This document shows positions 11,339 through 22,855 of a DNA stretch of 43,616 nt, one piece after another (positions within the stretch are counted from its first letter, which is position 1; every line of letters begins with the position of its first letter). The notes under the pieces are model-generated. The model saw only the letters and a list, made by a program, of their open reading frames with translations. It did not search any database and was not told the origin of the DNA. The translations under genes were made by a program, and so were the position numbers. Source of the stretch: Klebsormidium nitens (lineage: Eukaryota; Streptophyta; Klebsormidiophyceae; Klebsormidiales; Klebsormidiaceae); assembly GCA_000708835.1 (NCBI GenBank), contig DF237636.1, positions 1 through 43,616 of the forward strand. Reading direction: 5' to 3'.

Positions 11339-12630
11339 GGGGTCGGTGGATTCTCTGAATCAAATGTGTTGCGTTGTTGAAGCAGGGACTTTCTAGCAAC
11401 GTCGCGTTGCAATACAAACTGCCCTGCACCTCCGGATCTTGCGACTCTTAGCACACCACCAGAGTTGGTGCATTCTCGTGCTGGACCGCGTGTGACACAG
11501 TCCGACAGGCCACCTACAGAGAGCCCAGCCAATCGCAACACTTTCAGAGCTCAGGAAGCAGACTGCAACATCGTGTTGCTCTCTGTCACGAGTGCTACAA
11601 TGCAGTCCCTACAAGAGATTTGTCATTATGTAGCGAGTATAGACGCTAAACATTGCATGAGGGTCAGGAATTACATGGTCGCCGTTCAGACTCCTGCTGA
11701 GAAAGGCCGCGCCAAGCTTGCTAATAATCGAACTGCTGGAGAGACACCCAGACTTCGCAACCTAGTAAATTGTTTCAAGCAGCTAGGTTTCCAGAAGCCT
11801 ATGCAAAGGGGTACTGGTGTAATAGCTTTTGGAGCCGTTGGGTATTGATATCGGCACCCATTGGAGCGGACTTAGCAGGCTGGACGTTTGGAGTCGTACT
11901 TCACACCAAGCATTCGTCACTAGTCACGAGCTTATATTTGGGAACTCGAACTATCGATGTCGGTAGGCAAAGATAGGTATGCGAACGTTGTGCCAATGTT
12001 AGCAGACTTTGTAGTATGGTCTTTGTAACAATGTCTGGGTCAATTGTAATCTTTCGTATCTAGCTTTTGGCTAGCTCATCGATGCTTGCTTGCATGGCGT
12101 GCATTGTACGTCGATTTGCATTAGTTGCTCATATATTTACATCCGCATGCAGTGAGCATTCAACAGCTGACATGCACCTTGAAAGAAGCTACCGAGCGGC
12201 GGACTATAGGCATAGCCCTAAAAGGTGATTGCCATACTGGTAGATATATTGCGCGTTCCACAGTGTGCGTGAGCTTTGAAAGATGTGTCAACAGCGTGTT
12301 CCAAGATAATTTGTGTACAGTGGGTCGTGCCATATAGATTAAGGAAAATTGGCAGCTCCGTTTATCAAGACATGGCTTTGAAATGACCTCGGACGTATTC
12401 AAGTACAGCAGCACGGTCTTAGCTGCTTATATCAACTGCACCCCAACCTTCAGCTTCTCGAGTCATAAGCTTGAGAGCTTACGGGTTTTCCAGCCCTTGC
12501 CCTTCGTCCGCTCAAGCAGTCATCTACCTCAAGTCGTCCTTCAACATTGGCAAACAGTTTGTAGTGCCCGTCATTCAAACACAGACGGGCGGCAAAGCAA
12601 CCAACGGATGGCGAGCCCTTTTAAGTCGTG
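11339..12630. other. Intergenic region between convergent genes
   Basis: Holds the 3' flanks of the unknown gene (+) and of EPSP synthase (-). The longest open frame, 11465-11848, has no family resemblance and no splice context. I see no RNA gene or repeat. Confidence 0.6.
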
Positions 12631-15600
12631 TCACCGCCTGGTCACACTGGCCAGGACGTCGAAGTAGTCCGGGAAGGTCTTGCGCGTGCACTTGGGGTCT
12701 CGGATGGTGACGCGCGCGTCCCCGCACGCTGCCAGCGAGAAGGCCATGGCCATGCGGTGGTCGTCGTATGTGTCGATGGCGGCAGGCACCACCGCGCCCG
12801 GCGCGTGCACGATGCAGAAGTCGAGGCCCTCCTCCACCGTGGCGCCCAGCTGCAGAGCCATCCAAGCAGGGGTGCCGCCGTCAGGACGGCTCGACAGCCA
12901 TAGAGCACAGGGACACCAGAGAGCTCCCAGAGCTTGCAGTTCTCATGGTACTGCAGAGTGGAACATGAGCCACCTAAGGCTTGCTCTAAACAGGGCACCT
13001 CAGGCAATTTTTTTCTCGGCTAACCGGGGGAGGTCGGCTTACCTTGCGCAGCTCCGTGCAGATGGCGATCATGCGTTCTGTCTCCTTGACCCGCCAATTG
13101 GCCACTGCACACGCACGCGCCACGTCAGCCGTCTCGCCCTGTTCGCATGCGGTGAAACCCTTGGCAAGGAGTGGCACTCGAGCGGTGATTATCTTGACGC
13201 CCGCTCGTCCCAGGCATCCAGTGTGCCTAGCCGTAGCTGCGTGTCCGCATGGCGCGCTCACCGTTCCTGATGGCTACAGGCCCGTCGGCGAACAGGCCGA
13301 GCACGGCCAGCGTCATGGCTACGTCCGGCATTGCGTTCATGTCGATGTCAATCCCGCGCAGCCGCCGCCCCGTTGCGGGGTTCACCGGCGCCCCCGTCAC
13401 AGTCACGCTGTGCGGCGTCATCTCCACGTGGGCGCCCATCTGCTCCAACACGCCCGCAAATCCGATGTCGCCCTGCGCAAAGCCACAGCCGCCCACCACG
13501 TCAGCAGCCACCAACGGCCGTCTCTCTCGATCAAGGCCCCGGTTTGTGGGTGCGCAGCAACAGACAGCATTTCCTGGTCATCGCTAGGGCCGCTCTCCTC
13601 ACCTGGAGGCTGTCTGCCCCGCAGCCCTCCACGGTGACGGTTCCCCCCGTGGCTGCGGCCCCCGCCAGGAAGTAGGAGGCGCTGGACGCGTCCCCCTCCA
13701 CATACACGGTGGCGGGCGACGTGTACTGCTGGCCGCCGCGCACCTGAAACCAGCGCCAGGCGGGGTCGCGCTCCACCTCCACCCCAAACCTGCATCACAA
13801 CCCCCACGTCTTGCTGCTTTCTCATATCGCTCTGGGGCAGGCGAGATTCAAAACGAGAAGGCCTGTGCTTAAATGAATTTGCTTGGAGAAGGCAACCAAA
13901 GAAGGCAATTCAAGCGCGTCATAGTCCATCTCATGGTGCAGTGCCGAGTGTTGGTCTCTAGAGCGGGGTGCTTCACCTGCTCATGAGCTTGAGCGTCATG
14001 TCCACGTACGGCACTGACACCAGCTGGTCCACAATCTCAATGCGCGTGTCCCCCGCCGCCAACGGGGCCGCCATCAGCAGCGCCGTCAGGTACTGGCTGC
14101 TCACTGCACCGCTGAGGCCCACCTGCACCAATACGCCCTCCCCGTCATCAAACTCCAGACAATCTTTGATATCGCGCTTGTGTCACTAGCTCCACGCTCC
14201 TCAGCAGGTAAGACGGTCAGACATACCGTAGACACGTTTCCCCTGACCAAGGACCAGCCTTCCTTTCATTACAGGACACGACCTTCGAACTCTTGTGTCA
14301 TTCCTATGGATCCGCAGTCTCACAGCCTGCCTCTCACGGCCTGCCTCTCACGCCCGTGCTCACCTTGCCTCCCGGGAGCCCCCCCTTGGCGTTCACCTCC
14401 ACGGGCGGCCCGCTGGTCCCGAGCAGCATGTGCACGTCTGCGCCCAGCTGGCGCAGGCCGGCCACCAGGTCCAGGATGGGCCGCTCGCGCATGCGCCGCA
14501 CGCCGTCCAGCACGTACCTGCAGAAACCACCCCACTCCGCCTCAGTCCGCAGGCAGGCCCCGCCCCGCGACCGCAACAAGACCCGCACCGGCAGTCAGCA
14601 GGCAGCAGTGGCAGGGGGGGCTTGGACTGCATCGAACGCGCACGCTCACCTCCTGTGCCCCCCGGCGACGGCCACAGCGGCAGTGAGCGGGCGCATGGCA
14701 GTCCCGGCGTTGCCCAGGAACAGCTCCACTGCCGGCGCAGCCTCGCCCTCCGCCGCAGTCTGGGAAAGATCAGGGCACACGGGCAGGGGTTTAGCAGTGG
14801 GGACGGAAAGGGGGACATCATGTAGGAAGTGATGGCACAGCATGCCCACCAGTCAAAGCAGACAGTTCCAGTGGCCCAACTGCAGTTGGGGTGTCCCTCA
14901 TCTCGCCAATTGTCGCGCAGGCACCCGCTGCCCCTGCCGGCACACATCCTGGCATGCCAGTGCGGCTCACCTGTTTGGCCACCGGGAAGACCCCCCCGCA
15001 GCCGGTGACCTCCACGCGGTTCTCCTGGCGCGTCTCATGCAGTTCAATTCCCAGCGCGGTGAGCGCCCCCAGCATGTAGCGCACGTCGTCGCTGTCCAGC
15101 AAGTTCTCCACGCGCGTGCGACCCTGCAACACGCAATGCGCCCGCCTCAGGACACTGGCGCACGCGCGTTCGGTATGCCTGGCCCCCACAAAGCAGGCTC
15201 CGCCGGCAGGGGTCACACTGCTCATGTGGCTGCATGATGCGACATAGCAGCAGCAGCAGCCCCTCCCCTCCAACAACAGCCCCCAGGCTGGTAGCCAGCC
15301 AACATTCTGAGGAGGAAATGCTCTGGCTCTACGAATTGTGCAGAAGGGTGCCCAGGGCACGAAGGTGGTCACGTCAGAGCATTCCTGGCACCCCCAACAA
15401 TCACCATGAGAATCCCCCTTTGAGTGCCTCCATTGTTGCTGCGGAGCGGCTGGCTGGTGCTCACCTGCGCGAGGGCGGCCATTAGGAGCAGGCGGTTGGA
15501 CAGGGACTTGGAGCCGGGCAGCTTCACGGTGCCCTCAATGCTGCGGATGGGCTCAATCACCAGCTCCTCCTCGACTGCCACCGACGCCACCACCCCGTGC

Positions 15601-15875
15601 CCTCGCCTGCGCCATCGCTGCCGCTGACCCGCTGCATGAGTGACGCGTGGCAGAATGGTGCCGGAGAGAAAGGTGCTGCTGCTAGGGAGGGAGCACTGTG
15701 TGAACGCTGGCTGCGGCGTGCTGGCTGTGGCCCACCCCCCCGCAGCATTGCCTGCTGGCGGAGCGCAGGCACCATTACCAGTGCGCCGTTCAAAGGCAGC
15801 CTCGCGGCCTGCCCGCCCAAACAGGCCCAGGCTGGCGGCCTCCGCTTGGACCAAACAGGCAGCCAGGGCGGCCAT
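12631..15875 (-). CDS. aroA: 3-phosphoshikimate 1-carboxyvinyltransferase (EPSP synthase), plastid precursor, 9 exons
   Basis: Transfers the enolpyruvyl group of PEP to shikimate-3-phosphate, the sixth shikimate-pathway step, in the plastid stroma. Exons, 5' to 3': 15875-15465, 15123-14971, 14759-14650, 14517-14364, 14122-13977, 13789-13603, 13472-13262, 13104-13043, 12849-12631. These give 550 aa. Residues 1 to about 100 are an Ala/Arg-rich transit peptide. The mature enzyme starts near EEELVIEPI. Visible signatures are [10 protein letters not shown] (about 119-128), [14 protein letters not shown] (201-214), [34 protein letters not shown] and [14 protein letters not shown]. The GNAGTAMRP loop has the ordinary class I residues. 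An in-frame ATG at 15959 would add 28 residues. I prefer 15875 because it coincides with the start of the homologous IF-1 leader. It is divergent from the glycosyltransferase gene, with 446 bp between starts. Confidence 0.97.
15741..15875 (-). repeat. Transit-peptide module, copy 1 (start of EPSP synthase)
   Basis: The first 45 or so codons match the start of the IF-1 gene (22724-22855) in protein and DNA. Shared residues include FGRAGREA, then ER, then TGNGAC, then PP. About 30 of 44 aligned residues agree, and the 15 bases ggtaatggtgcctgc are identical. Similarity fades beyond the module and is weak upstream of the ATG. Confidence 0.85.
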
Positions 15876-16321
15876 GGCGGACACTCCTCTGGTGATGCAA
15901 CGTCGTTCAACAGAGTGTTGAACACAGATCTCCACGGGTTTCTCAGACTCGAGAGTCATGTGCTTGGTTGTGAACCTTGTATGTTATTGTTTTCCTGTAA
16001 AGACATATCATTCCGACAAGAATCTGTATAGGCGATCGGATCATGTTGGTTTTGATTGACTTTAACCACGGCACGTTTCCTAGGCCTTGTTTCAGGTCAG
16101 TAGCTGGCCGCAAAAAATCTTCCCATGCTACATAATACAATAACAGGCTGGATCAAATCCGCAATTGCAAATAAGCCTTCATATCGTGATTGGAAAGCCC
16201 AAACAAAAGCCGCTTGCTGGGAAGGGATCACCCAACCACCTGGAAGGGATTCTACCTTTCATGTCTCGGTCTGATCATTTCCAACATTGTCTGGCGAGCC
16301 CCCCTTCCGCCTGCTGCCAGC
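15876..16321. promoter_or_regulatory. Divergent promoter region between EPSP synthase and the glycosyltransferase
   Basis: 446 bp between the two start codons must carry both promoters and 5' UTRs. I recognise no TATA box or other defined element, so the assignment rests on gene orientation alone. Confidence 0.5.
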
Positions 16322-19300
16322 ATGAGTTCGCGCAGGCATGGTGGCGGCGCGTCCAGGCCTGCTGGCCCTCTCTGGCCGCTGCTGAGCAGGCGGCGGTTTT
16401 GGCGGGGTGCCCTGCTGGTGGCCTTGCTGGTACTGGCCTGCCTGCAGCGCCAGCACCTGGGAGCGGCCATCAGCGCAATTGCCAGGAGGGGGCTGATGCG
16501 CACCCAAGGTACTGTCGGGGTGGGCATATGCCAGTTGATTGCACTATCTTCACAGCATTCCAGCTTCTGCATTTTGATGCTGGCCGGAATGGATGCAGGG
16601 AGTGATGGCAGATGCCATGTCTCTTCAATTTAGCAATAGTAAGCCCTAGCAATAGTAAGCTCCGGCACTACCACTAAAAACCTAACCTACAAAACTACCC
16701 GCTCCGCACCCGAACCCACCCTAACCCCCAAACTAACCCTACCCGTCCCAGGCTGGTGAGCTTACTATTGCTAAAGCTTACTATTGCTAAATTGAAGATT
16801 CTTGCAGATGCCTGCTTTTGACTCTGACGTGCCATTCACCTGCGATGCATTGGTGGTGGTAGCATCGCCTGGCACCCTGCAAAGCAACGCTCCCGGCGGG
16901 GCATCGAAAGCCGCTACCCCACAGACCAGCACATCTGATGGGCAGCCTATTCTCCTGCCAGGACAGCAACCAGGAACGGAGGGGACCCGCAATGTCATGA
17001 ACTTCGAGTTTCTGTGGATGGTGAGGACGAGATCTACCTGGCCGGCCCAAGCAACACCAGTTCAAACCCAGTTATCAGTACTGCACATCTGAGGCACGAG
17101 TCTCGGTAGCAGGAAGCAATTGTTGTGAGTTCTCATGGCTGCTCATAACATCTGTTCGAGTATCGCAGAAACTTGAGTTTTGCATACAACAGAGCATAGA
17201 GGTCGTACTCTTTGTCTTTGTATGCCTCTTCATCAGCCCCGCTTTCCTGTTGCACTGTGCCCACCCTGCCCCCTGCGCGCTTCTTGCAGGCTCCGTTCCT
17301 ATCGGGCGGTGGCTATGGTGCGGAGGCCACGGCATTTGTGCTCCCCCTGGCGGGCACCCCGGAGCTGCGGGCGGTGCGCATCGCGCTGCATGGGGATAGT
17401 GTCAACTACGACTATGTACAGGGCATTCCCCCCGAGCAGATGCAGGTAAAGCAGCGCAGGGCGGAGTCCTGAGAGGCCTGACATGGGCTTCAACAAGCCT
17501 TCTTCGACTTGCCTCTGTAGTCTGGGTGAACGGCACCGATTGAGTGGTGTAGAGCTTTCCAAGTATTCTTCAAGGAAACTATGTTCAATGAAGTGAATTT
17601 GACCCAGGTTGCGCCTGCTCCAACTCGCATTCCCGACGTAGTCTGAAAAGTTTCGCTTTGTCCAGAATCTGACTATGCGGCATGAGCCTCTGATGCCGGC
17701 ATCCTTCGACTTGCCTGGGCTCCCGGGGTGTATGCCGGGGCCCCTGCCCGCCGTTCTGCACCTGTGCATGCCCGCGCGTCCCCCGGACCCCCCGTCTCGT
17801 TTGTGCGTGTGGTGCAGGTGCTGCAGCGCCTGGCGGACCCCTCCCCCGCCGGCCTGCCCAGCGTGGTGGTGTGCCACAGCGAGCCGGGGGCGTGGGACCC
17901 TGCGCTGTTCCAGACCAGCCGCTGCCCCCCGCGCGGCTACCACGCAGCGCTGTACGTCATTGGGCGGACCATGTTTGAGACGGACCGCGTGACCGCGCAC
18001 CACGTGCAGGCATGCGCCCTGCTTCACTCGGGAGACGAGATGACATGACGGATGTGCAGATGCTCGTGTGCAGAAGATTGTGACTTTGTGGAGAAAGGAA
18101 CCAGCAATCGGAGATGCCGGCAAAAGGAAAGTACACAATATCCATTGATTGAAGTCGGGTCGTCTGTCCCTGATGTCGTGAGCTTGTACTTCTGCCAGGT
18201 GTCGGACAGAATATCTACTTTTGTTTCCCAGTATATCAGACATCGTCGTGCCTGCGTGTGCAGCGCATCAACCGCATGGACGAGGTGTGGGTGCCCACCG
18301 ACTTCCACGTCACCACCTTTGCGGCCAGCGGCGTGGACCCTGCCAAGGTGCGCGCGCGCCACTGCCGGCACAACTCGCAAGCGCCGTCTTCGGTGCTGCC
18401 AGCGTGTCATCTAGCGAAATGGACAGGATAACGGGCAAGCTCGATCCTCGACTCTTCCATTGGAGATATGATCCGTAAGCCTGGCGCAAGTTTCCTTGCT
18501 GCAGCGAGCTTGTCCCGCAGCTTGCCTCGTGGTCCTCCCACCCTTCCCGCTTCCGGGGCTATCCTTACTCTGCCTCGTCCCCCGCCCCCCAGATTGTGAA
18601 GATGGTGGAGCCTGTGGACGTGGACTTCTTCAGCCCACAACACGCGGACGGCACGCCCCGCGCGGCCCTGCTGCTGCCCGTGGGCAAGCGCATCCTGGGC
18701 CCGCGCTACGAGGCGCTGGACCGGCCGTTCGTGTTTTTGAGCGTGTTCAAGTGGGAGGCGCGCAAGGCGTGGGACGTCCTGGTAGCTGCCTACCTCACCG
18801 AGTTTACTGCTGCTGACGCGTGCGTGCTGCTGCTGCTGACCAACCCGTACCACTCCGACCGCGACTTCGACTCCAAGGTGCGCCGGCCGGCAACGTCAAG
18901 GCTCGGGCGGAAACACGATGGGCCAGGGCGCTTGAAGGGGCGTCGTATCGGTTGTTCTTGGCCGAAACATTCGGCTCGAGACGCGTGCACGTTGCCTTAC
19001 GCAGTGTTCGAGCCCACAAGGGAAGTTGTCTCGATTGTAGCTGGTACTTTTGTGTAGCTACAATCTATGAACATGCTGCGCCCGTCGTCCCAAGAAGGGT
19101 GGCCTCCTTTTGCGTCCGCTAATTGACGTCTCCCCGCCCTCCCCCCCCCTGGTGCCAGGTGACGTCTTTGGTGGCCCGGCTGGGCCTGACCCGCCCCGCC
19201 GCGGGTTGGGCCTCCGTATACCTGGGGGACCAGCACGTGCCCCAGACGGACCTCCCCGCGCTGTACCTGGCGGCGGACGCGTTTGTGCTGCCGTCGCGTG

Positions 19301-20015
19301 GGGAGGGCTGGGGCCGGCCGCACACGGAGGCCATGGCCATGCAAGTGCCCATTATCGCCACCAACTGGTCCGGGCCCACCGAGGTGAGCTGGGATGCATC
19401 ACGGAAGGGGTCCTGGTCTGCTGGTCCGTGCTTCTGCTGGACAGTGCAGACATGGTAATCACTGAGTGCTTCGTATACCGGACTCCTTTTTCGCGGGCGG
19501 TGGATGTTTAGGCCTTGCTGTGAGTGCGAGTGAGAGTGGGGGTCTCCGCTGGGCTGAGATACCTCCTCTTCTCTTAGGAAAGTGTTCCAGAACGTGATTC
19601 CGCGTAATCTCCTCTTGCGGCTGTGGGTTTGTGGCCTCTGATCCTTGACCGCGTGCCTGGTGTGCAGTACTTGCGGGAGGGCAACAGCTACCCGCTGCCC
19701 ATCAGCCGGCTGGTCCCCGTTGAGGGCGGCCCGTTCGACGGCCACCTGTGGGCGGAGCCGTCGGGGCAGGACCTGGCGCGCCTGATGCGCCACGTGTACA
19801 CCCACCGCGAGGAGGCGCGGGCCAAGGGACGGCAGGCGCGGCGAGACATGCTGGCATATGCGCCACAGGCAGTGGCGGGGCAAGTGCTGGCGCGGCTACG
19901 GCAGATCGAGGCCAAGCTGATCAAGGCTGGCAGGCTGGGGGCCGGAAGGACACGCGCGAGCACGCTGAGTCAGGCTGCGGACTTGATCGACGATGGAGCA
20001 GGGGAAGATCTATAG
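16322..20015 (+). CDS. GT4-type glycosyltransferase, type II membrane protein, 8 exons
   Basis: Exons: 16322-16519, 16808-17020, 17290-17445, 17818-18009, 18264-18347, 18593-18877, 19159-19383, 19668-20015. These give 566 aa, and all seven introns are in phase 0. A short basic N-terminus and one hydrophobic segment (about residues 27-43, FWRGALLVALLVLACL) indicate a signal anchor, so a Golgi or ER lumenal enzyme is likely. The N-terminal domain has FEFLWM joined to APFLSGGGYGAEA. The middle has RINRMDEVWVPTDFH. The C-terminal Rossmann domain carries the GT-B retaining E-x7-E motif in SRGEGWGRPHTEAMAM (E425 and E433). The intron 4 donor is GC (CAG/GCATGC). The exon 1 end is the least certain: donor GTGGGC at 16520 keeps the phase, while GTACTG at 16509 does not. 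Plant genomes have similar proteins. Donor and acceptor sugars cannot be read from sequence. Confidence 0.9.
16608..16812. mobile_element. 187-bp MITE with 46-bp terminal inverted repeats and 9-bp target duplication
   Basis: The element spans 16617-16803 in intron 1 of the glycosyltransferase gene. Its ends, 16617-16662 and 16758-16803, are inverted copies with five mismatches, including the motif caatttagcaatagtaagc. It is flanked by the direct repeat GCAGATGCC (16608-16616 and 16804-16812). A 9-bp duplication is typical of Mutator-like elements. The right-hand duplicate contains the splice acceptor (GCAG/ATGCC) used by exon 2. The interior is C-rich, with acccaccctaaccccc, and has no coding capacity. 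Confidence 0.87.
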
Positions 20016-20885
20016 ATGATGCTACCGTCCATGGTCGAGAGCTAGGAGAAGCAAGGCTGCGAGCGCGCACTTTTCTTCCATGTGTTGGTCATAGTGCATT
20101 CTCTTTGACTAGGTTAGTATCGTTGCGGTAGCGGTTTGCAAACGTTTTAGAAAAGACAATGCTGTACTGCTGTTACGCTATACACAGTCAAACATTCTGA
20201 TCGGCAACATGCACTGGCGACTTAGAAAAACAACAAGTCACACTGCGGCACGTGTTTGTAGGGCACCGTACATACTCAGGCTCACGAGAGAAGTAAGTTT
20301 ACCTTCTAACGGCTCTTACAAACCACACGGAGCTCCCTGGAAGTCTTTCTGACCATGAACCATCGAAAATTGTCGTAGCTGGCCGCCATGCTGAGCACTC
20401 GTTCTTGTGTGCTAGATCTCAATGTAAAGGGCATTGAATCCATTGTTTTGACAGGTCACCATTGCGGTGCTGGCCCTATGCGCCTTCATATGCATTAACC
20501 TCAGCATCAGAAGATCGAACCACGTTTGCACACTAATCCGTGTACACGTCTGTGCACGCCGCTGGCCTCCTAATACCATTCAGCAGGTTATCACCTACAG
20601 CTCTGACCCTGCGCTGGTCGGATGAAATGAATCCTTAAGCCAGGAGTCGATCAGGCTGGCGGATGCATGATTGGACATGAAGCAATCGTGATAGCTTGTT
20701 ACACGCATCCTGCGACCGGCCGCTTCAGCTCTTGCTTGCATGAAGGAGAGCGGTGTCGCAGCTTTGCCAATGATTATGGTGTACGGTAGACGTTGACCAT
20801 GTCAGCATCACTTGAATCAGAATGTCACTACGTTTATCAACATACAGCCCATACGGGATCCGCTCTCTTTACAACCGGGTTCTTT
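20016..20885. other. Intergenic region between convergent genes
   Basis: 870 bp holding the 3' flanks of the glycosyltransferase (+) and IF-1 (-). I see no open frame, RNA gene or repeat worth naming. Confidence 0.6.
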
Positions 20886-22855
20886 TCAGGCAGGGGCAGG
20901 GGCTCCCCCAGGCGGCCCGCCTGGCCCCCCTCCCGGAGGGGCAGGGCCCCCTTGCCCCGCCCTTCGGTTTCTATGCGTGATGCGGCCCCTGGTGAGGTCG
21001 TAGGGCGAGATCTCGACCTTGACGCGGTCCCCCTGGAAGATCTCAATTCTGTTGCGCCGGATCTTGCCCGAGATGTGCGCCAGCACCTGGCACCCGTTGT
21101 CCAGCGCCACCTGGAACATGGCGTTCGGCAGCGCCTTCTGCACCTCGCCCTCCATCTCGATCGCACTCTGCTTCTTCAGCGCTGGCCGCAGCCCCCGCCC
21201 GCGCCGCTGCGGGCCCACCTCCCCAAAGTCGCCCACCACCGCCATCGCCAGCGCCACCGGATACGCCGGCCCCAGGGACAGCCGCGAGACAGCAAGCGCT
21301 CCAACAACACAGGCTATACAGGCTAGGACAGCAGCCACCCAGGCGCGCAGTGCTGCACACCGGAGACAAAATGGATGGGGGAGTCGGCGGAAAAAGCCAC
21401 GCAATATGCAGTGCCTAGCGACGATCGCTCTCTTGCATCAAACCGTTGCTAGCCCGCACGACTTTCAAAGGACGCATCCATTGTTACTGACACACAAGCA
21501 TACAAGCAAGGAACAACTTTGCAACAAGCACTCCATAGAGGCACAGACTTGCAGTATGACCCTGCTTCAAGCCCCATCGACCTCACCTGCGGGCAAGTGT
21601 CTCAGGACCGGTGCCTGCGACACGGCCTGCCCAACAGTCTCAGCTGCACTGCGTGCTTCTGCCAGGCACCACGACAGGACTTTCCGCACTGGCGCCTGCG
21701 AGTGAGGAGGCAGCACGAGGCCAGGGTTCAAAAACACACGCGTGAGCAATTATGAGGCTTTACAGCGGAAGCAGGTCCTGAGTCCTCCTGCCACGACCAC
21801 CAGAGCCCCACGCAGCACGGGGGTAAACTCGCACCGACACAGAATATGATAGCACAGCAACCGCGGCCAGTTATGACCCATGTGCAAGCACTAGCAGCTA
21901 TTCGGAGTTGTGCTAGGGCTAAGGCCCAGATCTAAGACACAAGCTCCGCCACAGCATCTGTTGGCTGGGGGATGCTAAACAGCTGAAACCGCCCCAGGCT
22001 GTGTGGAATGACAATCTGCCCTAGCCTGGCAGGGTCAACGATGACGGCATTGAGTTTATTGACCAGCAGCCCCTCGCTAGACCAAGGCCCAGGCGCTCAC
22101 TTGCGATGGTCCCTGCGTGGCCGCTGTTCGGGCAGAGGACGCAGCCTGTATTGAAGAACCGGTGCGCTCCCCTCTGAATGTGGTTCCATGCTCCTGGCTC
22201 CCTATTTGCAGCCACCGCCAGCCAGAGTGCCGCCTCATCTGTGCACCAAGGGGGGGTATCTGTGAGTCAGACCACCTTCTCCGCCCAATGCCAGCAGGTA
22301 CTTGTACAGTGAACGGGGGCTATGGTATGAGCCGCCTACTCGCATACCTACGGCCGGTGCGACATAACAAAAGTGCGCTCAATTGGCGCGCAGCATTTGC
22401 GCAATTGATTATGCTTGGAACCGATGCGAGGGAAGTGGTGCAGCAGCAGGTGGTGCCAAACTCTACTGCACACATCCAGCATGATTTGTCAGGACAAGGA
22501 CAGCATTCACCCGCCATCACGGGAACAAGAGGCCTCAGTCATGAGGGGCGCGGCGGCCTCGTTGGCGCCTCACCTGGACCAGCGCGGCTGGGCTGACAAC
22601 CGGAGCCCCTGCCGACCCCGCCTGGTGGCCCCCCCTGCCCAGCTGGGGCGAGTCACCAAGGGAAGCTCCCCTTGCGGCGGGCAGCCGGTGGTGGCGTGCA
22701 GGGCGCCAATGTGGGGTGTTCCATAGGCCGGGTGCGGCGCCACAAGGGGGACAGCAGGCACCATTACCGGTGTGGCGCTCTGGCAGCGCTTCGCGGCCCG
22801 CCCGTCCGAAGATGCTCGAGCTGGCAGCCTCCACGCGCACCAAGCTGGCAGCCAT
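20886..22855 (-). CDS. infA: Translation initiation factor IF-1, nuclear-encoded plastid type, 3 exons
   Basis: IF-1 binds the A site of the small bacterial-type ribosome during initiation, here presumably in the plastid. The core is unmistakable in exon 3: [50 protein letters not shown]. Exon 3 has no ATG upstream of that core except one just before it (AMAVVGD), so an upstream exon is needed. The model is 22855-22574, 21695-21587 and 21352-20886. It joins in phase (0, then 1) and gives 285 aa, against about 72 in bacteria. Residues 1-45 are homologous to the EPSP synthase transit peptide. A hydrophobic stretch, [19 protein letters not shown] (about 134-152), precedes the core at about 195-260. 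The C-terminus is Pro/Gly-rich. The core is certain. Exons 1-2 are inferred, and another exon 3 acceptor in the same phase is possible. Confidence 0.85.
22724..22855 (-). repeat. Transit-peptide module, copy 2 (start of IF-1)
   Basis: It begins at an ATG and reads [13 protein letters not shown], then [19 protein letters not shown], aligned codon by codon with copy 1 at 15741-15875. The conserved reading frame and start codon suggest function rather than a dead duplicate. Confidence 0.85.

Noticed and set aside
11465-11848. 127-aa open frame after the unknown gene
   Set aside because: No recognisable motif, different base composition from the genes and no splice context. Probably 3' flank.
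17299-18243. 314-aa open frame on the minus strand
   Set aside because: It lies antisense to glycosyltransferase exons 3-4 and shows no domain. Long antisense frames are expected in GC-rich exons.
19119-19883. 254-aa minus-strand open frame
   Set aside because: It spans two glycosyltransferase exons and the intron between them in antisense and has no family match.
22535-22855. Dead partial copy of the EPSP synthase gene
   Set aside because: Only the leader is shared, the ATG and frame are intact, and a good donor at 22573 joins in phase to the IF-1 exons. A working transit-peptide exon is more likely.
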